This document shows, piece after piece, positions 1 through 5,811 of a stretch of 8,043 nucleotides of DNA. Position 1 is the stretch's first letter. Each line of letters opens with the position of its first letter. The DNA comes from Campylobacterales bacterium (GTDB lineage: Bacteria; Campylobacterota; Campylobacteria; Campylobacterales; QNZT01), in assembly GCA_015662615.1 (NCBI GenBank), contig DQTU01000105.1, positions 1 through 8,043 on the forward strand, given 5' to 3'. Made by a program: the position numbers and the translations under genes. Under the pieces are notes generated by a model. The model was not told the DNA's origin, did not search any database, and saw only the letters and a list, made by a program, of their open reading frames with translations.

Positions 1-1622
1 CCTGAGTCACTTACTTCAAAATAGATTTTTTCTATATCCGGATCACTTGTAGCTTGTTTGGTTATTACTACGGAAATTTGTCCATTTTCTGGTGTAAATT
101 TCATAGCATTTGAGATAAGATTTAACAGTACTTCTTTGATTTTTGTAGGATCTCCTAAGAGATAATGGTCAAAATCTGGATCCATAAATAGAGAAAGATT
201 TATATTTTTACTCTCCGCTTTTGGCATATAAACATCTACTGAGTTTTCAAACTCTTCAACAGGCGAGAATAAAATTTCATCAATTTCAATTTTTTGACTC
301 TCAATTTTTGAGAGGTCTAAGATATTGTTAATAATCTCCAAAAGATTATCAGTACTTTTTTGGATGATATCTACATACTCTTTCTCTTCATCTTTAAGTT
401 TAGAGTTTTTCAGAAGATCCGTAAATCCTATGATACCATTTATAGGCGTTCTTATCTCATGTGACATATTGGCTAAAAAGATGCTTTTAGCGGCATTTGC
501 ACGCTCTGCTTTTTTCTTTTCGATTGCGATTTTATCAACACTATTTTCAATAATAGCGTATGTTTTTTCAACTCCAGTAGTAGTTCTAAGATCTATGGTA
601 TCTTCAATAAGACCATATTTAACTATTTTACTTAAGAGTTTTTCAAGACCCTTTGTATCGTGAAGAAAGTGATAGAATTTTGTATATATATAGAGCATAT
701 AGAGAGACAATGCTAAGAGTGTTCCTAAAAGGATCATCTGTAACATGGAGTTGTCTTTTTGATTTTTCAGTTCACTTAACATCTCTGTATATAGGTTGTT
801 TGACAATTTATTGACATACACTAATTTATCTGTTTCGTAAGAAAACCACTCTAGAGGATTTATGCTATCTGTTTGTGACTCTTGGAGCAAGACTCTCTTC
901 ATTTTGTCACTCTCTTGAACCGCTGTTATAAAGTTTGCATCAGTGAGTATAGATTGGAGTGTAATTTTTGATTTTGGAAGTAGGGTTTGAAAAGATGAAC
1001 CTATGGTATTGTTTTTAAATGCATCCATTAAAAAGAGTCGGTTTGATCCCTCTTTTTTATTTAAGATATTGGTAACCATGTCACGCTCATTTGCGATTGA
1101 TTTCATTAAAGACATGGCATTTAAAAAATTGCTTGAAAGGTTGTCAACTTTATAGTTGATTGAGCCAGATAGCGAAGTTTCTACTTTTCTTAAAATACTA
1201 CTGTTAATACCATCATAGTAAGAGAACATTTGATCAAAGTTTATACTTTGACGGTCAATACCATCTCTATGCTTTTGAATTTTTTTAATTCGATCAATGA
1301 TTTTGTGACCATTTGCATCATCTTTGTTCGCGCTGTTAAAATTTAAAATACTATTGATCGCTGTATTTGTTGAGACTCTTTGCTCTGAGAGTAGTGCTCT
1401 AATTTTTTCATTTTTATTTATCAAATACAGAGCGCTAAGTCCTCTCTCTCGTGAGATATTGATAGAGAGTGTTTTAAGTGCTTTTGTGCTCTGTATGGTG
1501 CGCTCAAGATGCTCTGAACTTTGATATTTTACATATGAGTCGTACAGATAGTAAGTTGAGATCAATGCAAGAAGCACAATCGGTACTATGGTAATTAATC
1601 TCAAATTCCATTTAATTTTCAT
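1..1622 (-). CDS. NIT-type sensor histidine kinase, C-terminus cut by window edge
   Basis: Membrane sensor kinase; 540 complete codons are visible and the gene continues past the left edge. The ATG at 1622-1620 is preceded by GGAG (1636-1633) ten bases upstream. A first membrane segment lies at residues about 7-26 and a second at about 294-313, enclosing a roughly 265-residue periplasmic region. That region is predicted helical and carries a SRERGLSALYL segment (57-67) and a second ANERDM segment (177-182), resembling the conserved Arg helices of NIT (nitrate/nitrite-sensing, PF08376) domains. No clear HAMP domain follows; a charged, coiled-coil-like stretch (about 350-380) leads into HisKA with H-box MSHEIRTP (His388 the expected phosphoacceptor). 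The HATPase N-box LLNLISNAMKF has Asn501 and Asn505, and the sequence stops inside the G1 box (VSDS, Asp539). A receiver or HPt domain may follow outside the window. The kinase family is certain; the NIT call is likely but the ligand is unknown, since many NIT proteins are not proven nitrate sensors. It lies 21 nt downstream of the acidic HPt-like protein gene, so the two are probably co-expressed. Confidence 0.93.
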   Translation of the reverse strand, partial: MKIKWNLRLITIVPIVLLALISTYYLYDSYVKYQSSEHLERTIQSTKALKTLSINISRERGLSALYLINKNEKIRALLSEQRVSTNTAINSILNFNSANKDDANGHKIIDRIKKIQKHRDGIDRQSINFDQMFSYYDGINSSILRKVETSLSGSINYKVDNLSSNFLNAMSLMKSIANERDMVTNILNKKEGSNRLFLMDAFKNNTIGSSFQTLLPKSKITLQSILTDANFITAVQESDKMKRVLLQESQTDSINPLEWFSYETDKLVYVNKLSNNLYTEMLSELKNQKDNSMLQMILLGTLLALSLYMLYIYTKFYHFLHDTKGLEKLLSKIVKYGLIEDTIDLRTTTGVEKTYAIIENSVDKIAIEKKKAERANAAKSIFLANMSHEIRTPINGIIGFTDLLKNSKLKDEEKEYVDIIQKSTDNLLEIINNILDLSKIESQKIEIDEILFSPVEEFENSVDVYMPKAESKNINLSLFMDPDFDHYLLGDPTKIKEVLLNLISNAMKFTPENGQISVVITKQATSDPDIEKIYFEVSDS

Positions 1623-1643
1623 AATAAGTTTTCTCCAAAAAGT

Positions 1644-3503
1644 TTATATAGCTGTTGCTTCTAACTGTTTTTCAAGCATTCCAATGTTTTCTTTGAGTCT
1701 TTTTGTCTCTTGGATAACTTTTTCACTATTTTCTGTAATACAGTGCTTTCTTATGCTGTTTGCATTATCTATTATAGCATTAAGGTTTAAAATTTCAGCG
1801 GAACTTTTGATCTTTACCAATGAATAATTGATCTTATCAAAATCTTTTGTTCCTGTAAATTGTTCAATGCTCTCAATGCTCTCTTTTACATCATTGATAA
1901 AATCACTCAAAAGGTCAAATTCATCATCGGGGCTCAATCCTAAAGCACTAAGTGAAGAAAATGTAACTGCATGTGTGTTATTTTGTGCAGGTTCTTCTTC
2001 ATTGATTTTTATAGTATCTGTCAATATAATATCTTCTCTGTTTTCTAATTTTTTTTCTTCTTCTCGATTACTTTTTAAAGTAAATGAAAATGCTTGATCT
2101 TGTATGTGATCAGCTGTGGATTCTTCATTTTGAGTATCTTTTTTACCAAAAAGTGATTGAAGTGTGCTCGTAAATGATTTGTTAGAATCTTGTGATTTAC
2201 TCTCTTGTATTTGAAAGCTTGATAGCGACTCTACATTCACTGTCTCATGTTCTTGACCTATAGGTTCTTCTATCTTTTCTTCAATATCTAATGGTTGTTC
2301 TACTTGTGGCATTTTTGGAATGTTCAGTACAAATGTCTCATCCTCAGTCTGTTTTGAATCCAATATCTCTTCTTCTACGCTATCAATCTCTTTAATATCA
2401 TTTTTAATTTGTTGAATAATTTCTGTATGATCTACCGCGTTATAACTTGATTCATCAGACGCAAGCTCTGATGCTGGCTCTTTAGGTTCAGACACTGGAT
2501 CTAAATCCATTTTTAAAAAGTCAAGTTTAAATCCGCTCTCTTCTATCGTAGAAGAGAGTTCCTCTTCTTTTATCTCTTCATTATCCTTTGGCGTAGTAGT
2601 TAGGTGAACATCTTCTGTTTTTAAAAAGTTAGGTTCCACATCTAAAGATGGTATATCGGTTTGTTCATCGGTTTTCATTTCATCATTTAAAAGATTAAAT
2701 TCAAATGCCTCCGGAGTTGATGATAGTTTCTCATTTAAAGTCTCATCTTTTGGTGTTACTGTTTCTAAATTATCGCTTTTTAAGATAAGGTCTATGGGTG
2801 CTTCTTCCACTTTAGTAGGTTCTGAATCTATCTGTAATGGTGTAAAATCAGATGCTTCATCACACTCTTTAGAACTTGTATTTTCCTTGAAAAAATCAAG
2901 TTTAAAATCATCTTGAATATCAGGAACACTTGTCTCTTCTACGATCTCTTCCTTTGATATTAACTCATCTTCAGCAATATTTAAAATAAAACTTTCACTC
3001 TTTTGCTCCTCTTCTGGCTTACTCTCAATAATGAGATTTTGAAAATTACTTTCCTCAGAGTTTACTTCAACTGTTTCTTCTTTTGGAGCCTCTTTTTCAA
3101 CCAGTCCACTAAGACTAAAACCACCAATGCCACCAGCCGTCTCAGCGCTTTTAGGGACACCAGATATCTTATGAAATTCATCACTAATAAGTTTGACACT
3201 ATAGAGTTTTTTTATACCCCCTAATTCATGTGCTAAATGAATCTCTTTTATAGTGAGGTCAACTTTTGTCTCTCGTCCATTTTTAAGCGCAATAATGGCA
3301 CTTTTATTGGCAGATCCGCTATAAAGAACAAAATCAATCCAATTAAAATTATCAAAATCATAGATAAATCCCTCTTTTTGAACAAAAAGGTTTGAAAAAT
3401 CATTGTTCATGGAGAGAAATTCTGGAACATCCTCATATCCCAAAAAGCCTAGTGTATGCGAGCTCATACCTAAAAAATTGTGTTTGTCATCATAAAGTAT
3501 CAC
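1644..3503 (-). CDS. Acidic 619-residue protein with degenerate HPt-like C-terminus, function unknown
   Basis: I do not recognise a named family. The start is GTG (3503-3501), supported by GAGGA six bases upstream. Residues 1-115 look like a compact mixed alpha/beta domain (opening ILYDDKHNFLGM) that might be PAS-like, but this is weak. Residues about 116-515 are very rich in Glu, Asp and Ser, low in complexity and probably disordered. They contain at least seven short hydrophobic motifs of the form F-x-[LF]-[NDST]-[ILF] (128, 172, 200, 267, 325, 391, 472). Residues about 516-615 form a helical region. There SLVKIKSSAEILNL aligns without gaps to the HPt core A-H-x-L-K-G-S-A-x-x-L-G, but Val563 sits where the phosphorylated His belongs. 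No signal peptide or membrane segment is seen, so it is likely cytoplasmic. It lies between uvrC (18 nt upstream) and the histidine kinase (21 nt downstream). I infer an adaptor or docking role in signalling rather than phosphotransfer. The reading frame is intact; no frameshift is evident. Confidence 0.85.
   Translation of the reverse strand: MILYDDKHNFLGMSSHTLGFLGYEDVPEFLSMNNDFSNLFVQKEGFIYDFDNFNWIDFVLYSGSANKSAIIALKNGRETKVDLTIKEIHLAHELGGIKKLYSVKLISDEFHKISGVPKSAETAGGIGGFSLSGLVEKEAPKEETVEVNSEESNFQNLIIESKPEEEQKSESFILNIAEDELISKEEIVEETSVPDIQDDFKLDFFKENTSSKECDEASDFTPLQIDSEPTKVEEAPIDLILKSDNLETVTPKDETLNEKLSSTPEAFEFNLLNDEMKTDEQTDIPSLDVEPNFLKTEDVHLTTTPKDNEEIKEEELSSTIEESGFKLDFLKMDLDPVSEPKEPASELASDESSYNAVDHTEIIQQIKNDIKEIDSVEEEILDSKQTEDETFVLNIPKMPQVEQPLDIEEKIEEPIGQEHETVNVESLSSFQIQESKSQDSNKSFTSTLQSLFGKKDTQNEESTADHIQDQAFSFTLKSNREEEKKLENREDIILTDTIKINEEEPAQNNTHAVTFSSLSALGLSPDDEFDLLSDFINDVKESIESIEQFTGTKDFDKINYSLVKIKSSAEILNLNAIIDNANSIRKHCITENSEKVIQETKRLKENIGMLEKQLEATAI
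2067..3122 (-). repeat. Array of short hydrophobic peptide motifs in an acidic linker
   Basis: Protein-level repeat inside the 619-residue gene. Seven copies are visible: GFSLSGL (128-134), SFILNIAED (171-179), DFKLDFFKE (199-207), AFEFNLLND (266-274), GFKLDFLKM (324-332), TFVLNIPKM (390-398) and AFSFTLKSN (471-479). Spacings run from about 28 to 81 residues. Two copies belong to a longer degenerate repeat of about 55-58 residues, in which TPKD, then LSST, then the motif recur in order (250-274 and 304-332). The pattern is seen directly in the translation; a role as a docking-peptide array is inference. Confidence 0.7.
2536..2558. repeat. Perfect 10-bp inverted repeat with 3-nt loop inside coding sequence
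   Basis: The left arm (2536-2545, CTCTCTTCTA) and right arm (2549-2558, TAGAAGAGAG) are exact reverse complements separated by TCG. The repeat lies in the acidic-linker part of the 619-residue gene, covering LSSTIEES just before the fifth hydrophobic motif. No U-tract follows on the transcribed (minus) strand, so it is not an intrinsic terminator. It may be chance produced by Glu/Ser codons (GAA, GAG, TCT). Confidence 0.6.
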
Positions 3504-3509
3504 GATATT

Positions 3510-3514
3510 TCCTC
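3510..3514 (-). promoter_or_regulatory. Ribosome binding site fixing the GTG start of the 619-residue protein
   Basis: Read on the minus strand this is GAGGA, six bases before GTG at 3503-3501. It supports the GTG over any later ATG: the next in-frame Met is residue 13, inside the apparent N-terminal domain and without a comparable Shine-Dalgarno. Confidence 0.7.
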
Positions 3515-3521
3515 TTTTATA

Positions 3522-5297
3522 TTAAATATTTTTAATACTTTGAGCAATTTTTGTGCCAACAACCTTCTCAATTTCTTCAAAGGGTGCTTTCTCAATATTG
3601 TTAAAAGTTTCAAAATATTGCAAAAGTTTTCTAACTGTCGCTTCTCCGACTCCCTTTTTGGTTAAAAGAGAGATTTCCTTGTCCGCTTTAAGTTTCTGTT
3701 TTTTGAAAAAAGTTATTGCAAAGCGATGTGATTCATCCCTGATATTTTGAACAAACTGCAATCTTTTATCACTAGGACTGAGCTTAAACTCTCCATCCTT
3801 GGTGTAGATCAAGTCATTCGCCTTACCTTTGGCACGCATCGCTTTGGCATCTCTTTTCTCTTTAGCAATTGCAATTACATCGACAAAAACCCCGTTTTGT
3901 TTAACTATTTTAAGTGCTAACTTCAAAAGTGTCTCTCCTCCATCAATGACCATCAAATCTGGTGGTGAATTTTTATCAAAGCTTGCCACTCTCCTAGTAA
4001 GTAGTTCTCGCATCTGTGCATACTCATCTTTGGCTTTCAAATTATAGTGTCTGTATCCTTTTTTTATAAATTTTTCGTTCCACTTTATCACTGCTCCCAC
4101 CGTAGCTTGTCCCATCATGTGAGAGTTGTCATACCCCTCTATATCAAATGGAGTTTTTTGTAAATCAAAAAGAGTTTTTAGTTGTGTTAAAATTTCAGTA
4201 GAGTTTTTGCTCGACTCAATTCTTAACAATTCAACACCATTTTTATAACAAAGTTCAGTTAATTTTTTTCGCTCACCTATAACTGGTACAAGGATTTTAG
4301 TTTTGAGATGATATTTGTCATCCAATATATCTTCTATAAGATGCATGGCTTCAAATTCCTCATAAACAAGTATGTTTTTAGGCATAAATGGAATGTTTTG
4401 TTGATAATACTCTAAAAGAAGAACCTTATAAAGCTCATTTATATCAAAGCCGTTATCTGATTTAAAATGGGCATAAGAGCTTGAAGTGACTTTCCCGCCT
4501 CGAATAAAAAGACGCACTCCAACCGCTCTAATCCCATCAATCGCCACAGAGAAAATATCAAAATCTTCCAACTTTGCTAGATCAACATGAGAGAGGATAT
4601 TTGCTTTTTCTATCTTTTGTATATTGTCTCGAATGGTCATCGCCTCTTCAAAAAGAAGTTCTTCGCTGTAAAATTCCATCTTCCCTTTTAACTTTTTGAT
4701 AAGTTTTTTTCGGTCATTTATCGCTCCAATTGCTTCTTGCACAATTTTCATATAATCTTTTGAACTAATTTTCCCCTCACATGGAGCAAGACATTTTTTT
4801 ATCTCATAAAAGAGACATGCTTTTTTGGAGTTAAGGCAGCCTTTTTTTTGGACAAGAGGAAATGTGTCGTAAATACTTTTTAAAATCTCATTGGCTGAGG
4901 TTGAAAAAGGTCCGAAATATTTGATATTTTTCCCCTTTACAACCCGTCTTGTGATTTCAAATCTTGGGAAATCTTCATTTAAATCTATAAAAATATAAGG
5001 ATATGTTTTATCATCTCTCAGCAGAATATTATATTTTGGTTTCAACTGTTTGATAAGCGAGTTTTCAAGGATAAGTGCGTCATGCTCACTATCAACGATG
5101 ATATATTCCATGGAAGTAGTTTGGGCTATCATGTTGGAAATTCTCGCCCCTAGTTTTACATGGGGTCTAAAATAGCTAGTGACTCTTTTTTTTAAATCTT
5201 TTGCTTTTCCGATATAAAGTAAGCGTCTATTCTCATCAAAATATTGGTAAATTCCAGGGGTGTTTGGAAGCAGTAAAATTTTATTTTTTAGATTCAT
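3522..5297 (-). CDS. uvrC: UvrABC system protein C (excinuclease subunit)
   Basis: Makes both incisions flanking a bulky DNA lesion after UvrA/UvrB loading, in cytoplasmic nucleotide excision repair. All domains are present in 591 residues, a normal length. The N-terminal GIY-YIG nuclease has GIY at 15-17, YIG at 28-30, Arg38 and Glu78. A cysteine cluster at 154, 161, 169 and 173 matches the spacing of the cysteines reported to hold an Fe-S cluster in UvrC. A UVR helix pair for UvrB contact lies at about 203-232. The RNase H-like C-terminal nuclease has GYDNSHMMG (Asp390), KDEY (Asp424), IDGG (Asp452) and DESH (His524) in the expected catalytic positions. A helix-hairpin-helix DNA-binding region lies at about 544-588 (KKGVGEATVRKLL). 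The ATG at 5297-5295 lies within the end of the DUF721-like gene (17-nt overlap) and lacks a clear Shine-Dalgarno, so translation is probably coupled to that gene. Nothing appears broken. Confidence 0.98.
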   Translation of the reverse strand: MNLKNKILLLPNTPGIYQYFDENRRLLYIGKAKDLKKRVTSYFRPHVKLGARISNMIAQTTSMEYIIVDSEHDALILENSLIKQLKPKYNILLRDDKTYPYIFIDLNEDFPRFEITRRVVKGKNIKYFGPFSTSANEILKSIYDTFPLVQKKGCLNSKKACLFYEIKKCLAPCEGKISSKDYMKIVQEAIGAINDRKKLIKKLKGKMEFYSEELLFEEAMTIRDNIQKIEKANILSHVDLAKLEDFDIFSVAIDGIRAVGVRLFIRGGKVTSSSYAHFKSDNGFDINELYKVLLLEYYQQNIPFMPKNILVYEEFEAMHLIEDILDDKYHLKTKILVPVIGERKKLTELCYKNGVELLRIESSKNSTEILTQLKTLFDLQKTPFDIEGYDNSHMMGQATVGAVIKWNEKFIKKGYRHYNLKAKDEYAQMRELLTRRVASFDKNSPPDLMVIDGGETLLKLALKIVKQNGVFVDVIAIAKEKRDAKAMRAKGKANDLIYTKDGEFKLSPSDKRLQFVQNIRDESHRFAITFFKKQKLKADKEISLLTKKGVGEATVRKLLQYFETFNNIEKAPFEEIEKVVGTKIAQSIKNI

Positions 5298-5721
5298 GAA
5301 TCGTAGTTTTTATCTTTTCAAAAAGTTCTCTCAGTTCATCTGAAGTTGCTAAATTGACAAACTCACCAGATGAGCGTTCTTTGTATGTGAACTCGATTTT
5401 TTCAGTTTTTGGCTTTGGTATTTTATTGCTCACAAAGGATTTTATCTCATCCACTTCAAGGATTTTGCATTTTAAATCAATATCTTTAATTTTGTTTAAT
5501 AAACTCTTTATTAAATTATGTTTATAATTAAATTCCATTTTAAGTCCTGGGTGATTTAAAACAAAAAATAGTGTGCGATTTTTGATATAAGTGAACATGA
5601 CTGCATTTGCTAAATGTGGAGGAAGACATGATATGAGCTTATCAATACACGCTGTTTTAACAATTTGAGAATTTTGAGGTTTACCAGTAAAATGCGAAAT
5701 AATTTCTTTAGCCGTTTTCAT
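5281..5721 (-). CDS. DUF721/DciA-like small protein
   Basis: 146 residues, first gene of the leftward cluster. The core at about 28-75 (leading helices, then LANAVMFTYIKNRTLFFVL and a helix around NLIKSLL) resembles the DUF721 pattern of a helix, two strands carrying an ngtLxvxV-like segment, and a helix. That family includes DciA, which helps load the replicative helicase DnaB in bacteria lacking DnaC. The Trp usual near the N-terminus of the family is absent, and the C-terminal third is charged (PKPKTEK, then a helix ending in HESKK). The family call is therefore moderate and the DciA role only a suggestion. The ATG at 5721-5719 has no upstream Shine-Dalgarno but sits directly behind a TATAAT box, consistent with a leaderless message. 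The 3' end overlaps uvrC by 17 nt; the 5' end overlaps the divergent lipoprotein gene by 30 nt. No signal peptide is seen. Confidence 0.8.
   Translation of the reverse strand: MKTAKEIISHFTGKPQNSQIVKTACIDKLISCLPPHLANAVMFTYIKNRTLFFVLNHPGLKMEFNYKHNLIKSLLNKIKDIDLKCKILEVDEIKSFVSNKIPKPKTEKIEFTYKERSSGEFVNLATSDELRELFEKIKTTIHESKK
5676..5679 (+). promoter_or_regulatory. Ribosome binding site for the small lipoprotein
   Basis: GAGG lies 12 bases before the ATG at 5692, inside the antisense of the DUF721-like gene. It is the best Shine-Dalgarno match in this stretch and supports the 5692 start. Spacing is slightly long but usable. Confidence 0.45.
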
Positions 5722-5811
5722 TTAATCATTATACCACTTTTGATTGTATTTATGATGGGATGCGGCTATAAAACTGAACCGATATATGTTCCTAAAGTAG
5801 AGAGTAAATGA
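5692..5811 (+). CDS. Small LptM-like lipoprotein (39 aa)
   Basis: A 39-residue open frame with a textbook lipoprotein signal. The n-region is MRNNFFSRFH, the hydrophobic core LIIIPLLIVFMM, and the lipobox MMGC with Cys24 as the expected lipidated residue (Met at -3 and -2 is less usual than Leu/Ala). The mature peptide would be only 16 residues, CGYKTEPIYVPKVESK. It resembles the start of mature LptM/YifL (CGLKGPLYFP in E. coli) in the order Cys-Gly-x-Lys, then Pro, Tyr, Pro. LptM assists maturation of the LptDE lipopolysaccharide translocon in the outer membrane, and its N-terminal part is the conserved portion. The start is ATG 5692 with GAGG upstream. Its TGA overlaps the nadB start (ATGATG), suggesting coupling. 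Its first 30 bases overlap the divergent DUF721-like gene. A weak AACAAT (5659-5664) is the only -10-like hexamer I could propose for it. The lipoprotein call is strong; LptM orthology is inference. Confidence 0.78.
   Translation: MRNNFFSRFHLIIIPLLIVFMMGCGYKTEPIYVPKVESK
5728..5733 (-). promoter_or_regulatory. -10 box of the DUF721-uvrC operon, predicted leaderless
   Basis: On the minus strand the sequence reads TGGTATAAT, then six bases, then ATG: a perfect TATAAT with an extended-type TGG before it. The position 17 bases upstream reads ATCATA, so there is no -35 consensus, which is common in Campylobacterota sigma-70 promoters. Placing +1 seven bases after the last T puts the transcript start at about 5721, the A of the DUF721 start codon. 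The box lies within codons 13-14 of the divergent lipoprotein gene, so both genes constrain the same bases. Confidence 0.65.

Noticed and set aside
325..663. Open frame of about 112 codons on the plus strand
   Set aside because: It lies antisense to the kinase's HisKA region, where the minus-strand frame shows clear family motifs; it has a hydrophobic, low-complexity translation typical of a shadow frame.
1588..2097. Plus-strand open frames opposite the end of the acidic protein and the kinase start
   Set aside because: Ser/Phe/Leu-rich translations are the expected antisense of Glu/Lys-rich coding sequence; no independent ribosome binding site or family match.
2536..2558. Intrinsic terminator
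   Set aside because: The hairpin is AU-rich for a terminator, lies within an intact reading frame and is not followed by a U-tract on the transcribed strand.
2067..3122. Possible CRISPR-like or DNA-level tandem array in the acidic gene
   Set aside because: The repetition is at protein level, with diverged codons and irregular spacing of 28-81 residues; no identical DNA repeats with uniform spacers.
5740..5811. The 5722-5807 stretch as a plain intergenic region before nadB
   Set aside because: The frame running through it from 5692 gives a coherent signal peptide, lipobox and LptM-like tail ending exactly at the nadB start, so it is better explained as coding.
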